The notes beneath the pieces are model-generated. The model made no database searches. It saw nothing but the letters and a program-made list of their open reading frames with translations, and was not told the origin of the DNA. A stretch of 64,000 nucleotides of DNA from Paenibacillus physcomitrellae (GTDB lineage: Bacteria; Bacillota; Bacilli; Paenibacillales; Paenibacillaceae). This document shows, one piece after another, positions 17,249 to 29,689 of the stretch; positions within the stretch are counted from its first letter, which is position 1; each line of letters begins with the position of its first letter. A program made the translations under genes and the position numbers. The stretch covers positions 1,302,001-1,366,000 of the forward strand of contig NZ_CP022584.1 in the NCBI RefSeq assembly GCF_002240225.1. The letters are read 5' to 3'.

Positions 17249-17731
17249 TCACTCTCGTTCCTCTTCTTCACGAGGAGTTTCGTATACCCGTTCAGCAATA
17301 TCTGTGTACAGAACGCCGTCCAGATGATCGATTTCATGCTGGAACGCACGAGCCAGCAGATCGGAGCCGGTATAAGTGACTTCCTTGCCGTTGCGGTCCA
17401 GGCCTTTCACAGTCACCGTCTGGGCGCGTTTAACATCGCCGCGGTAGCCGGGAATGCTGAGGCAGCCTTCAGGGCCAAACTGTTCGCCGTCTTTGGACAC
17501 GATCTCAGGGTTAATCAGCTCGATCAGCCCGTTTTCGTCGCCGACGTCCACCACGATCATCCGTTTCAAAATACCGACCTGCGGAGCAGCCAATCCAACG
17601 CCTTCAGCGTGGTACATGGTGTCGGCCATATCGGTCAGCAGCTTTTGCACGTTAGGGGTAATCTTCGTAACTTCCTTCGCTCTCTTGTGGAGCACTTCAT
17701 CCGGTTCAAGCACAATAATTCTTAATGCCAT
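17249..17731 (-). CDS. def: Peptide deformylase
   Basis: Removes the formyl group from nascent proteins; works with fmt next door and with map. 160 residues, close to the compact E. coli-like type 1 length. The three motifs are present: 'GVGLAAPQVG', 'EGCLSIPGYRG' (metal Cys) and 'QHEIDHLDGVLY' (HExxH metal site). GGAAGGG lies 6 nt before the ATG. A weak hairpin (GTGGG...CCCAT, 17788-17815) separates it from priA. Confidence 0.97.
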   Translation of the reverse strand: MALRIIVLEPDEVLHKRAKEVTKITPNVQKLLTDMADTMYHAEGVGLAAPQVGILKRMIVVDVGDENGLIELINPEIVSKDGEQFGPEGCLSIPGYRGDVKRAQTVTVKGLDRNGKEVTYTGSDLLARAFQHEIDHLDGVLYTDIAERVYETPREEEERE

Positions 17732-17819
17732 ATAAATTCCCTTCCTTCACATCACGGAGTCAATTGTATATTTTTAGTATATGCCAAGAATAAAATGGGA
17801 GGTTCCTTGCCCACCATTC

Positions 17820-20432
17820 TTACATCAACATTTGCGGGTCTACGTCGATACTAATCTGGAACAGGGGATCTTTGGTTCCGCCAAGCAGGCCGTCGGCGGT
17901 TTGCCGCACCAGCTCAACCGCGTCGATGTCTCCCCGATATTTTACCATACATTGAAAACGATAGCGTTTCTTTAACCTCGGCATCGGGGAGGCAATAGGC
18001 CCAAGAATGTCCAGCGCTTCCGCAGACAAGCGGTCCAGGCTGCCGAATATCCCCTTCTTGACGGCATTGCCGCGCAGCTCGGCCGCAAAATTCTCAGCCA
18101 TGCGCACCAGCACCGGCATATGCTCGTGAGACAGCGTGATCAGGATCAGCCGGCAGTAAGGCGGATAGCCAAGCCCCCTGCGGTGCTGGAGCTCCTCACG
18201 AACAAACGACAGATAATCATGCCTGCTGGCATGGACGATTGAATAATGCTCCGGCATATAGGATTGGATAAAAACCTCACCCGGCAGCTGATGCCGCCCC
18301 GCCCGCCCAGCCACCTGCGTCAGCAGCTGGAACGTCTTCTCGGCCGCGCGGAAGTCCGGGAGATTCAAAGCCGAATCCGCCGCAATCGCCCCCACGAGGG
18401 TGACATTCGGGAAATCCAGACCTTTTGCGACCATCTGCGTGCCGAGCAGAACGTCGCCCTTTTGCTCGCGGAACGCCTGCAGCAGACGTTCATGCGAGCC
18501 TTTTTCCGTTGTCGTATCGACATCCATCCGGATCACGCGGATGCCCGGGAACAGCTTGGCCAGCTCTCCTTCGACACGTTGGGTTCCCGTTCCGAAGTAG
18601 CGGATATGCTCGCTTCCGCATTCCGGGCAGGTCGAAGGAGCAGGCTCCGCATGGCCGCAGTAATGACAGCGCATATTGTTGGATTTCTCATGATAGGTCA
18701 GTGAAATATCACAATCCGGACAACTCGCCACATAACCGCAGCTGCGGCACATGACAAAAGTCGAGAAGCCCCGGCGGTTCAGGAACAGAACGGACTGCTC
18801 CTTCCGCTCCAGCCGGTCAGCAATCGCCTGATGCAGCGGGCGGCTGAACATGGAGCGGTTGCCTTCCTTCAGCTCCTCCCGCATATCCACGATGTTGACT
18901 TTGGGCAGGCTGCTGCCTAAAGGGCGATTCCGCATTTCCAGCAGCATCGGCGCAAACTCGTCATCAGACTGGGAACGCGCCGCATGGTAGCTTTCCAGCG
19001 ATGGCGTTGCCGAGCCGAGAATGACAACGGCCCCATGCTGCTGCGCTCTCCGAACGGCGACATCACGGGCGTGATACTTGGGCGTTTCCTCCTGTTTGTA
19101 GGAGGTTTCATGCTCTTCATCCATCACGATCAGGCCGAGACGTTCAAAAGGAGCAAACACAGCCGAACGTGCGCCGATCGCAACCTGGACTTTGCCTTCA
19201 CGGATTTTGCGCCATTCATCATAACGTTCTCCGCCCGACAAACGGCTGTGCAGAATCGCCACCTTGTTGCCAAATCGTCCTTTAAACCGCTCTACCATCT
19301 GCGGTGTCAGTGAAATTTCAGGCACCAGCACAATGGCTTGACGATCCTGGGCGATACAACGTTCAATCGTCTGCAGGTAAACCTCAGTTTTCCCGCTGCC
19401 CGTTACGCCATGCAGCAGGAAGGTATCATGAACACGGGCCTGAAGGGCTCCGTTGATTTTAGCGAATACATAGCTTTGCTCTTCGGTCAGCTCCAGCGGA
19501 GCCGTCGGTTTAAAACGGCGGTCGGCGTAAGGGTCGCGGTAAACCTCGACATCCTCAATGACCGCATACCCTTTCTCCGCCAGCTTCTTGACCGTTCCTG
19601 CCGTAACGCCGAGGGTCGACAGCAGCTCCTGCTGTGAAATCGGAATCCCGACTTCAAGCAGAAACTCCAGCACTTCCTTCTGACGGCGGGCCTGAGCTGT
19701 AAACGAAGCAAGCGCCGCTTCCGCCGCCTCGCCGGATACGGCCGCGGCTACCGTTTTGACCGTCTTTCTGCGCATCTGGTCTTTGATCTGCTGAGTCTCT
19801 ACCAGCAAACCTTGACTTAGCAGTGCTTTAACCGATTCTCCTTCTTCGGGATACCGTTTGCCCAGCTGCGATAGCGGGACAGGACCGGCGTTCCGAACAA
19901 ATTCCAGGATCAAGCGGGCTTCGGGAGGCAACGCCGCCGTTAAGGCAAACAGCTCTCCCTGTTCACCTCTCCCTGACTCGTCAACCGGGTAGGACAAGTC
20001 CGGGCTGTTCGCTTTGCCTGATGCAGGAACACCGGCTCCGGCAGCAGCCTCCAAATGTCCAGGCAGCGAATCGGGAACGCTGATGTATCGTTCAGCTTTG
20101 CCTTTTAGCGCCGACGGAATCATGACCTGCAGCGCAGCAATCGTCGTGCAGGCGTATTTGCGGCTCATCCAGCCTGCCAGCTCCACCAGATCCGGCGACA
20201 GTGGCGGCAGATGATCGAGCAGCTCCTGAATCGGCTTGATCCTCGCCGGATCCATATCCGATTGTTTCTCCAATCCTACCACGAACCCTTGCAGGGTTCT
20301 GCGTCCGAATGGCACGCCAACCCGGCTGCCGACTTCAATCCAGCAGGCCATCTCCGGCGGAATCCGGTAATCAAACGGCCGGTCGGTATCGCGGCTCGGC
20401 ACATCCACAATTACTTTGGCTATCGTATACAT
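17820..20432 (-). CDS. priA: Primosomal protein N' (PriA helicase)
   Basis: 3'-5' helicase that restarts collapsed replication forks. 870 residues, long for the family. The N-terminal DNA-binding domain is 'VIVDVPSRDTDRPFDYRIP'. Helicase lobe: Walker A 'LLHGVTGSGKTEVYLQ', 'IVMDEEHETSYKQEE', 'LGSATPSLESYHAA'. The zinc region is 'MCRSCGYVASCPDCD' followed by 'CHYCGHAEPAPSTCPECGS', eight Cys binding two zinc ions. Motif VI is 'LTQVAGRAGRHQLPG'. A low-conservation insert at about 125-175 (Ala/Gly/Ser-rich) accounts for part of the length. ATG overlaps the coaBC stop by 1 nt (TGATG). Confidence 0.97.
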   Translation of the reverse strand: MYTIAKVIVDVPSRDTDRPFDYRIPPEMACWIEVGSRVGVPFGRRTLQGFVVGLEKQSDMDPARIKPIQELLDHLPPLSPDLVELAGWMSRKYACTTIAALQVMIPSALKGKAERYISVPDSLPGHLEAAAGAGVPASGKANSPDLSYPVDESGRGEQGELFALTAALPPEARLILEFVRNAGPVPLSQLGKRYPEEGESVKALLSQGLLVETQQIKDQMRRKTVKTVAAAVSGEAAEAALASFTAQARRQKEVLEFLLEVGIPISQQELLSTLGVTAGTVKKLAEKGYAVIEDVEVYRDPYADRRFKPTAPLELTEEQSYVFAKINGALQARVHDTFLLHGVTGSGKTEVYLQTIERCIAQDRQAIVLVPEISLTPQMVERFKGRFGNKVAILHSRLSGGERYDEWRKIREGKVQVAIGARSAVFAPFERLGLIVMDEEHETSYKQEETPKYHARDVAVRRAQQHGAVVILGSATPSLESYHAARSQSDDEFAPMLLEMRNRPLGSSLPKVNIVDMREELKEGNRSMFSRPLHQAIADRLERKEQSVLFLNRRGFSTFVMCRSCGYVASCPDCDISLTYHEKSNNMRCHYCGHAEPAPSTCPECGSEHIRYFGTGTQRVEGELAKLFPGIRVIRMDVDTTTEKGSHERLLQAFREQKGDVLLGTQMVAKGLDFPNVTLVGAIAADSALNLPDFRAAEKTFQLLTQVAGRAGRHQLPGEVFIQSYMPEHYSIVHASRHDYLSFVREELQHRRGLGYPPYCRLILITLSHEHMPVLVRMAENFAAELRGNAVKKGIFGSLDRLSAEALDILGPIASPMPRLKKRYRFQCMVKYRGDIDAVELVRQTADGLLGGTKDPLFQISIDVDPQMLM

Positions 20433-21658
20433 CAGGCCTGCGCTCCTGAAAGACGCTGTGCGGCCAGTTCGAGAATCCGGCGGGCGGTATGCTGTTTGGA
20501 GAGCAGCGGCAGGTCCTGCACCAGCCCGTTCGCATCATAAATATGAACGATATTCGTATCGGTGCCGAATCCGGCTCCCTCAGACGTAACGTCATTGGCT
20601 ACGATCAGATCGCAGTTTTTACGGCGGAGTTTATCTAGGGCATACTGTTCCAGATCATGAGTTTCAGCCGCAAAACCAATCAAGAACTGCCTGGTTTTTC
20701 TTTGGCCCAGCTGCTCCAGAATATCGATGTTTTTGACCAGTTCAAGGGTCAGCGTGTCCCCGCTTTTTTTGATCTTACGATCTGCCTGAACCGCTGGCCG
20801 GTAATCAGCGACGGCCGCCGCTTTAATAATGATGTCGCTGGCGTCAAAATGGCTCATGACGGCATCGTACATATTTTGCGCGGACTGGACGCGCTCCAGC
20901 TCGATGCCTTTTCCGGCAGGCGGCAGAATCTGCGTGTTTCCGGCAATCAGCACAACCTCCGCGCCAAGCTCGCGCGCGGCTTCCGCCAGGGCAAAGCCCA
21001 TTTTTCCCGAAGAATCGTTGGTAATATAACGGACCGGGTCGATGCGCTCGACCGTTCCGCCCGCGGTGATCACGACTTTCTTCCCGGCTAACGGCCCTGC
21101 TGTGCGGGCCTCTTCCCGGTTAAAGAACTGCTGCACAACAGCCACAATCTCCTCTGGTTCCTCAAGACGTCCCTTTCCGACATATCCGCAAGCCAGAAGT
21201 CCGCTGCCGGGCTCAACGAACATAACCCCGCGCTCCACCAGCTCGTTCATATTGCGAACCACTGCGGGATGCTGGTACATATGTACATTCATCGCCGGGG
21301 CGACCATAATCGGCGCTTCGGTAGCCAGCAATGTGGTGGACAGCATATCATCCGCCAGCCCCGCGGCCATCTTCCCGATCATATTGGCGGTTGCCGGAGC
21401 AACCAGCACCAGTTCGGCCCAATCGGCGAGATCGATGTGCGCGATCACCGATGGATCTTTTTCGTCAAAGGTATCCGAGTACACCGGGGCTTTCGACAGA
21501 GCCAGAAAAGTAAGCTCCCCGATAAATTTCTTGGCTGACTCCGTCATAATGACCCGTACTTCGGCCCCCTGTTTGACAAGCTTGCTGCACAGGGAAGCGG
21601 CCTTGAACGCCGCAATTCCCCCTGTGACGCCCAGCACAATTTTTTTGCCGGTCAACAT
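20432..21658 (-). CDS. coaBC: Bifunctional phosphopantothenoylcysteine decarboxylase / phosphopantothenate-cysteine ligase
   Basis: Two consecutive steps of coenzyme A synthesis. 408 residues. CoaC half (1-185): 'LGVTGGIAAFKA' FMN-binding start, 'APAMNVHMYQHPA' with the PxMNxxMW-type motif, and 'GLLACGYVGKGRL' with the active-site Cys. CoaB half: 'VITAGGTVERIDPVRYITNDSSGKMG' region (Asn of ITND is catalytic) and 'DIIIKAAAVADYRP' (catalytic Lys). It heads coaBC-priA, with the rpoZ terminator just upstream. GGGGGAAATAAG precedes the ATG. Confidence 0.97.
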   Translation of the reverse strand: MLTGKKIVLGVTGGIAAFKAASLCSKLVKQGAEVRVIMTESAKKFIGELTFLALSKAPVYSDTFDEKDPSVIAHIDLADWAELVLVAPATANMIGKMAAGLADDMLSTTLLATEAPIMVAPAMNVHMYQHPAVVRNMNELVERGVMFVEPGSGLLACGYVGKGRLEEPEEIVAVVQQFFNREEARTAGPLAGKKVVITAGGTVERIDPVRYITNDSSGKMGFALAEAARELGAEVVLIAGNTQILPPAGKGIELERVQSAQNMYDAVMSHFDASDIIIKAAAVADYRPAVQADRKIKKSGDTLTLELVKNIDILEQLGQRKTRQFLIGFAAETHDLEQYALDKLRRKNCDLIVANDVTSEGAGFGTDTNIVHIYDANGLVQDLPLLSKQHTARRILELAAQRLSGAQA

Positions 21659-21800
21659 CTTATTTCCCCCGCTTTCAATCTGGATATCCGGAACTCCCAG
21701 GCAAAAATCCCCACAGACAGGAAGAAACGCCGCACCCGGCCTAACCGGAGTTACCGCGTTCCTTCTTTGAGGGTGTATGGCTTATACTCGCTTCTCTTTT

Positions 21801-21826
21801 AAAAAAATAACAACCTTACGGTTGTC
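21801..21826 (-). terminator. Rho-independent terminator of the remA-gmk-rpoZ unit
   Basis: On the minus strand ACAACC/GGTTGT with a GTAA loop, then TATTTTTTT. It lies 20 nt past the rpoZ stop. Confidence 0.82.
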
Positions 21827-21846
21827 ATTATCAGCAAAGCTGCAGA

Positions 21847-22077
21847 TTATTCCTGTTCGTTTCCGTCTTCGGAAAACTCGTTTCCGTCGCGTTTGATTTT
21901 TACAAAATCACCGTAGATTTCTTCAAGGGCAACGCCAACCTGCTTGTGGGATTTAGGCCCCTTAAGCTCGGACTTTTCGCCTTCTCTGAGCTGTCTTGCT
22001 CTGCGGGATGCCGCAACGACCAGCGAATATTTGCTGTCAACTTTCTCGAGCATTTTATCAATAGATGGATACAGCAC
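21847..22077 (-). CDS. rpoZ: DNA-directed RNA polymerase omega subunit
   Basis: 76-residue omega chain that helps fold beta-prime: 'LYPSIDKMLEKVDSKYSLVV' start, the diagnostic 'AASRRARQLREG' and 'KQVGVALEEIYGDFVKI', then an acidic tail. The start is GTG 22077 with GAGGTG 7 nt upstream. It follows gmk by 38 bp, the conserved gmk-rpoZ pair. Confidence 0.96.
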   Translation of the reverse strand: MLYPSIDKMLEKVDSKYSLVVAASRRARQLREGEKSELKGPKSHKQVGVALEEIYGDFVKIKRDGNEFSEDGNEQE

Positions 22078-22115
22078 TCTCTACACCTCTTCTTCGGGCG
22101 GCGCCTTCCGCCCTT

Positions 22116-22688
22116 TTATTTATGCACTTTACAATGTTCGGCGACAATGATGCTTTCTATTCGTTTGCATGCCAGATCGATTTGATCATTAACTACAGCA
22201 TAATCATAATACTCAAGCAGACCCATTTCATCAACTGCCACTGACAAGCGGTGGTCGATCGTCGCCTGATTCTCCGTTCCGCGGCCTACGATCCGGTCCT
22301 TCAATTCCTCCATCGAAGGAGGCAGCAGGAACACGAATACGCCTTCCGGAAATTTCTCTTTGACCTTGAGCGCGCCCTGCACTTCAATTTCAAGAATGAT
22401 GTCCTTGCCGCTGTTGATCGTCTGCTCCACGAAATCCCGCGGAGTGCCATAATAGTTATCGACATAACGAGCATGCTCCAACAGCTGGTCGTTAGCGATC
22501 ATTTCCTGAAATTGCTCATGCGTTTTGAAAAAATAATTCACGCCATGCTCCTCGCCCACTCGCGGCTGGCGTGTCGTAGCCGAAACGGAGTATACGAGCT
22601 CCGGCATGCGCTGACGCAGCTCTTTGCACACCGTGCCTTTCCCTACACCGGACGGACCGGATAATACAATTAATAACCCTTTAGACAT
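22116..22688 (-). CDS. gmk: Guanylate kinase
   Basis: Phosphorylates GMP to GDP. 190 residues: P-loop '[16 protein letters not shown]', GMP-binding '[21 protein letters not shown]', '[15 protein letters not shown]' and '[21 protein letters not shown]' (lid). I use ATG 22688 ([12 protein letters not shown]) with GGAGAG at good spacing; the frame stays open back to 22718. It sits between remA and rpoZ, the order found in many Bacilli. Confidence 0.96.
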   Translation of the reverse strand: MSKGLLIVLSGPSGVGKGTVCKELRQRMPELVYSVSATTRQPRVGEEHGVNYFFKTHEQFQEMIANDQLLEHARYVDNYYGTPRDFVEQTINSGKDIILEIEVQGALKVKEKFPEGVFVFLLPPSMEELKDRIVGRGTENQATIDHRLSVAVDEMGLLEYYDYAVVNDQIDLACKRIESIIVAEHCKVHK

Positions 22689-22701
22689 TGTTCTCTCCAT
22701 T

Positions 22702-22962
22702 TTACTCATCATTGTCATCGTCTTTGGTAGATAAACGATGCGCCACCGTTTCCGGCTGGACAGCCGACAAAATCACATGATCGCTGTCCGTAATAATTAC
22801 CGCCCGCGTTCTGCGGCCGTATGTAGCATCAATCAGCATATGCCGGTCTCTGGCTTCCTGAATGATCCGTTTAATCGGCGCCGATTCGGGACTTACGATG
22901 GAAATGATACGATTGGCTGACACGATATTGCCGAAGCCAATATTAATAAGTTTGATTGCCAT
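22702..22962 (-). CDS. remA: Extracellular matrix regulator RemA (DUF370)
   Basis: 86-residue DNA-binding oligomer that activates biofilm-matrix operons in B. subtilis and binds repeated direct repeats. The sequence '[20 protein letters not shown]' and '[20 protein letters not shown]' (with the conserved R-x-R-x-V-I segment) is typical. It is transcribed with yicC upstream and gmk downstream; this neighbourhood is conserved even in species without the Bacillus matrix operons, so its targets here are open. TAGGGGGAAC precedes the ATG. Confidence 0.93.
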   Translation of the reverse strand: MAIKLINIGFGNIVSANRIISIVSPESAPIKRIIQEARDRHMLIDATYGRRTRAVIITDSDHVILSAVQPETVAHRLSTKDDDNDE

Positions 22963-23007
22963 GTACAGGTTGTTCCCCCTAATTTAGTGCCGCGAGCTTC
23001 ATAGCTG

Positions 23008-23898
23008 CTACTCCAGATTCGCCGCTTGTTCGCGGATCTTCTCAAGTTCGGCTTTCATCTCTACGACAAGGTTAACGATTGCGAGATGATTGGCTTTGGA
23101 ACCAATCGTATTCACTTCCCGGTTCATTTCCTGGATCAGGAAATCAAGCTTTCTTCCGGCAGGCTCGCTCCCGGACAGCAGTCCCTGGCACTGGGCCAAA
23201 TGGCTGCTCAGCCTTGTCAGTTCTTCGTCAATATTGGATTTATCGGCAAACACCGCTACCTCCATGTTGAATCTCTGCTCATCGAAAGAGCCCTCCAACA
23301 AGTCGGCAAGCCGGTTTCTAAGCCGGACCCGGTACTCGTCTACTGCATCGGGAGCCAGCTTAAGCAGCTCCGCATGCAGCATTCCCAGCCGGCTGAACCG
23401 CTGCGATAAATCCTCCGCCAGATGATTTCCTTCCTTGAGACGCATAGCGGAAAGCCCATCCAGCGCTTGTCCAAGCACCTGACGAAGAACGGCTTCCCAC
23501 TCCTCTTGACTGCCGGTGTTATGATCCTCGGCCTGGTCGGCCGGCATCATAACGCCTGGCATCGTCAAAAGCTGGGCAGCCGTCGGCATGCCCTCTAGTC
23601 CGAAGGCTTCCATTAATTCTTTCGCGGATTGCACATAATCCCGGGCCGCAGAAAGATTGAGCTTCTGGGATGCAGAGCTCTCATCTTCCCTTTCCTTGCT
23701 AATATAAACATCAATTCGTCCCCGTTTAACCCGGCTCTGCACCAGCCGCCGCAATCCGTCTTCATAACATGTCCACTCTCTCGGCACGCGAACCACAATC
23801 TCGCAGTACCGGTGGTTGACAGATTTGACTTCACATTGGATTACATAACCGCCTAAACGCAGAACGGATTGACCGAATCCGGTCATACTAAATGACAT
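23008..23898 (-). CDS. YicC/YloC family endoribonuclease
   Basis: 296 residues, N-terminal 'MSFSMTGFGQSVL' and 'CEVKSVNHRYCEIVVRVPRE', the YicC_N signature, and the C-terminal 'FADKSNIDEELTRLSSHL...LDFLIQEMNREVNTIGSKAN' DUF1732 signature with the conserved Asp/Glu. Members are endoribonucleases that form hexamers. The start follows the family's M-x-S-M-T-G motif; the ribosome binding site is weak (GGATG) and the frame runs back to 23937, overlapping yitJ by 4 nt, so coupling from an upstream start (23937 or 23904) is possible. Confidence 0.92.
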   Translation of the reverse strand: MSFSMTGFGQSVLRLGGYVIQCEVKSVNHRYCEIVVRVPREWTCYEDGLRRLVQSRVKRGRIDVYISKEREDESSASQKLNLSAARDYVQSAKELMEAFGLEGMPTAAQLLTMPGVMMPADQAEDHNTGSQEEWEAVLRQVLGQALDGLSAMRLKEGNHLAEDLSQRFSRLGMLHAELLKLAPDAVDEYRVRLRNRLADLLEGSFDEQRFNMEVAVFADKSNIDEELTRLSSHLAQCQGLLSGSEPAGRKLDFLIQEMNREVNTIGSKANHLAIVNLVVEMKAELEKIREQAANLE

Positions 23899-23933
23899 CG
23901 GCATCACATCCGTTACACTATTGTAATTGAAAA

Positions 23934-25829
23934 TCAAGAGTGAAACAAGTAGGACGCGCGCTCTTTCGACTTCTCCTGCACATATTTTGCCAAAGCGACG
24001 CTCATTTCGTAGAACAAAAATGGAGTCATCAGATAGATTCCGTTAAAATGCTCCATAGCAGCATCCAGCAGCTCCTTGGCAATTTCGACTCCCTCAAGTC
24101 TGCCCTGCTCTCCTGCAAGACCGCTCATCCGCGCCCGAATAGACTCCGGCAGCTCAATGCCCGGCACCTCATTGTGCAGGTATTCGGCATTTTTCCCGCT
24201 GGCCAGCGGCATAATGCCGATAAAGATCGGAATATCGAGATGCGCAGTCTCTTCCTTGATTCTCTTGATTAGTTCTGGATCATAGACCGGCTGAGTCATC
24301 ACGTAATCGGCTCCCGAAGCAATTTTCTTCTCCAGACGCTGAACCGCCTTGTCCAAATGTTTGACGTTAGGATTAAAGGCAGCACCTACAACAAAATTGG
24401 CCTTATGTTTCAAAGGTTTACCCGAAAAAGCAATCCCCTCGTTCAGCTGCTTGATCATCTTGATGATCTGGAACGAGGTAAGGTCATAAACCGAACTGGC
24501 GTCCGGCAGGTCGCCAAACCTTGAAGGGTCGCCCGTAACGGCAAGCACATGGTTGATGCCCAGGGCGTCAAATCCCATCATATGCGACTGGGTTCCGATC
24601 AAATTCCGGTCCCGGCAGGCGATATGCGCCAGTGTGCGCAGCCCGATCCTATCCTGTACCAGGTGGCCCAGCGCCATGTTGCTCATTCGTGCTACGGCGA
24701 GGGAGTTGTCCGCCATGGTGACTGCATCGACGCCGGCTTCCTTCAATGCAGCTGCACCCTCCATAAATTTGGTGATATCCAAATCGCGGGGAGGATCCAG
24801 CTCCACAATCAAGGTATGACGCTGTTTAACCAGGTCCACTAGAGTAGGGGACTCAGGATCTCCCGTTCGGCCGGCCGACCGTTCTTCTTTACCATTCAAG
24901 TGGCGGATAACGGAAACCGATTCCCCGGAAAGCTTCGGCGTCTCTGCCAGCGGCTGCGTTTCAAAATCCGCCAGCGCTTTCGCCATCTCGGCGATGTGCT
25001 CCGGTGTTGTCCCGCAGCAGCCGCCGAGCAGCCGCACTCCCACCGCTGCAAAATCCTTCGCCCGTTCGCCGAAATAAGCAGGCGTTGCACGGTATACATA
25101 TTTCCCATCCACAAAGCTGGCCAAACCTGCGTTCGGATAAACGGACAAAGGAATCTCAAGCGGCACAGGCAGCTGCTGCTGAATGACGCTCATGATGCCT
25201 TGAGGGCCGGAATGACAGTTAAAGCCGACGACATCAACGCCTTCCTGCTTCAGAATGCTGAATGCATCCGTAATCGCGTAACCGTCCAGCGTACGTCCCA
25301 CCTGATCGACGGCAAACTGCGAGATAATCGGAACATTTCCGCGTTCCCGTATGCATTTAACCGCAATTTCCATTTCCTCGAGGTCAAAAAAGGTTTCCAG
25401 CAAAATACCGTCCACGCCTTCTTCCAGCAGCGCGTCGATCTGCTGTCCGAAATACAAGCCCAGCTCCCGCGCCGAAACATTGATCCGGCGGCCGCTGCGG
25501 ATCGAACCTACCGCACCGATGACATAAGCCGAAGCACCCGCGGCCGCTTCTCTGGCGATCCGCACGCCTGCCCGGTTGATTTCGGCCGTTTTGGACTCCA
25601 GTCCGAATTTGGACAATTTATAAGCATTCGCCGAAAACGTATTGGTTTCAATGACGTTTGCTCCTGCCTGAATATATTGGGTGTGCACCTCGCGGATGGC
25701 TTCCGGAGAGACCAGATTCAGTTCGTCATAGGAAATTCCGACGGGGTGGCCTAATTGAGATAAATAGGTTCCCATGGCCCCATCGCCTATTAATACTTTG
25801 CTCTCTAATGCCTTGCGCAGATCCGTCAT
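23934..25829 (-). CDS. yitJ: Bifunctional homocysteine S-methyltransferase / 5,10-methylenetetrahydrofolate reductase (YitJ type)
   Basis: Makes methyl-THF and transfers a methyl group to homocysteine. 631 residues. N-terminal Hcy methyltransferase (about 1-300): 'VLIGDGAMGTYLSQLG', zinc Cys in 'VVGFNCHSGPQG' and 'VRLLGGCCGTTPEHI'. C-terminal MTHFR barrel (about 330-631): 'TLIVELDPPRD', 'LAVTGDPSRFGD', 'GADYVMTQPVYD'. The B. subtilis gene has a SAM (S-box) riboswitch; here only 141 bp separate it from dapF, a third of that is the dapF terminator, and I see no S-box. RBS GAGGGGAG precedes ATG. Confidence 0.95.
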   Translation of the reverse strand: MTDLRKALESKVLIGDGAMGTYLSQLGHPVGISYDELNLVSPEAIREVHTQYIQAGANVIETNTFSANAYKLSKFGLESKTAEINRAGVRIAREAAAGASAYVIGAVGSIRSGRRINVSARELGLYFGQQIDALLEEGVDGILLETFFDLEEMEIAVKCIRERGNVPIISQFAVDQVGRTLDGYAITDAFSILKQEGVDVVGFNCHSGPQGIMSVIQQQLPVPLEIPLSVYPNAGLASFVDGKYVYRATPAYFGERAKDFAAVGVRLLGGCCGTTPEHIAEMAKALADFETQPLAETPKLSGESVSVIRHLNGKEERSAGRTGDPESPTLVDLVKQRHTLIVELDPPRDLDITKFMEGAAALKEAGVDAVTMADNSLAVARMSNMALGHLVQDRIGLRTLAHIACRDRNLIGTQSHMMGFDALGINHVLAVTGDPSRFGDLPDASSVYDLTSFQIIKMIKQLNEGIAFSGKPLKHKANFVVGAAFNPNVKHLDKAVQRLEKKIASGADYVMTQPVYDPELIKRIKEETAHLDIPIFIGIMPLASGKNAEYLHNEVPGIELPESIRARMSGLAGEQGRLEGVEIAKELLDAAMEHFNGIYLMTPFLFYEMSVALAKYVQEKSKERASYLFHS

Positions 25830-25914
25830 AAACTCCCCTCTTTCTTCCGGGCTGAAATTTTATTTAATGTACCATAAATTTGATAGAAAAATAAGAGATT
25901 CTTTCAGCTCTAAA

Positions 25915-25956
25915 CAAAAACGTTCGGCAAGCAGGTTTCCCTGTCCGCCGAACGTT
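25915..25956 (-). terminator. Rho-independent terminator of dapF
   Basis: On the minus strand AACGTTCGGC pairs with GCCGAACGTT across an 18-nt loop, followed by TTTTGTTT. It lies 15 nt past the dapF stop. Confidence 0.88.
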
Positions 25957-25970
25957 CAGTTAAATGCCTC

Positions 25971-26807
25971 TTAAACAGACAGCTCGCCTCTGTAAACCGT
26001 CTCCGCCGGCCCTGTCATATAAACGTGATTGTTCGCCTCATTCCACTCGATAAACAGGTCGCCTCCGGCGAGGCCAACCCAGGCGCTGCGCCCTATCAGC
26101 CCGTTCAGCACGGACGACACCAGTGTCGCACAGGCACCGGTGCCGCAGGCGAGTGTCGGGCCGGCGCCGCGTTCCCAGACGCGCATTTCGATGCGCTCCG
26201 GACCGGTAACGGTCGCGAATTCCACATTCGTTTTCCGCGGAAATAGCGGATGGGTTTCCAGCTTCGGTCCCCAGGTATGAAGATCATACGCGGGAGCGTC
26301 GTCCACATAGATCACCGCATGGGGATTTCCCATGGAAACGCCGGTAAACCGGAACGTTTCGCCCTCTACCTCCACAGGCCGGTCAATGACCTCGCTGCCG
26401 TCCAGCGTCGTTGGAATCAGCCGGCCCTCCAGAATCGGAGCGCCCATATCTACTTTCACCGTCTTCACTTTACCGTTCTCCACGGTGAGCGTTACCGGCT
26501 GCACGCCGGCACCCAGCGTTTCTATCGTAATGTCCGTACGGTTTATATGCCCGTTATCATAAACGTATTTGGCCGCGCAGCGGATGGCGTTGCCGCACTG
26601 CTCTGCTTCGGTGCCGTCCGAGTTAATGATTACCATCCGGAAGTCCGCACGTTCAGACGGAAGAATGAACACCAGCCCGTCAGCCCCGACGCCAAAATGT
26701 CTGTCACAATATTTAACGGCAAGCTCGGCTGCCCCCTGCGGAAGCTGATCCATCCCGTAAAAAACGAGAAAGTCGTTGCCAAGTCCGTGCATTTTCGTAA
26801 ATTCCAT
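25971..26807 (-). CDS. dapF: Diaminopimelate epimerase
   Basis: Converts LL- to meso-diaminopimelate for lysine and peptidoglycan. 278 residues. Both catalytic cysteines are present: 'AEQCGNAIRCAAKYV' and 'TLACGTGACATLVSS'. 'FTKMHGLGNDFLVF' is the N-terminal signature and 'MGNPHAVIYVDD' the substrate loop. AGGAG lies 9-10 nt before the ATG. It is a single gene between its own promoter and terminator. Confidence 0.97.
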   Translation of the reverse strand: MEFTKMHGLGNDFLVFYGMDQLPQGAAELAVKYCDRHFGVGADGLVFILPSERADFRMVIINSDGTEAEQCGNAIRCAAKYVYDNGHINRTDITIETLGAGVQPVTLTVENGKVKTVKVDMGAPILEGRLIPTTLDGSEVIDRPVEVEGETFRFTGVSMGNPHAVIYVDDAPAYDLHTWGPKLETHPLFPRKTNVEFATVTGPERIEMRVWERGAGPTLACGTGACATLVSSVLNGLIGRSAWVGLAGGDLFIEWNEANNHVYMTGPAETVYRGELSV

Positions 26808-26843
26808 CCGCTTCCACTCCTCAAAGCATGTACTGTTACCCTC

Positions 26844-26871
26844 ATTGTAACGGATAGTGTATGCTTTGCAA
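26844..26871 (-). promoter_or_regulatory. Sigma-A-type promoter of dapF
   Basis: On the minus strand TTGCAA (26866-26871), a 16-nt spacer and TACAAT (26844-26849), ending 36 bp before the dapF start. Confidence 0.6.
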
Positions 26872-26890
26872 ACCCGGATGGCTATTCATT

Positions 26891-29689
<2,799 letters not shown>

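Noticed and set aside
21042-21770. 242-codon plus-strand frame opposite coaBC
   Set aside because: Antisense shadow; Ser/Pro/Thr-rich with no motif or ribosome binding site.
24900-25754. 284-codon plus-strand frame opposite yitJ
   Set aside because: Antisense to a clear enzyme gene, no conserved motif.
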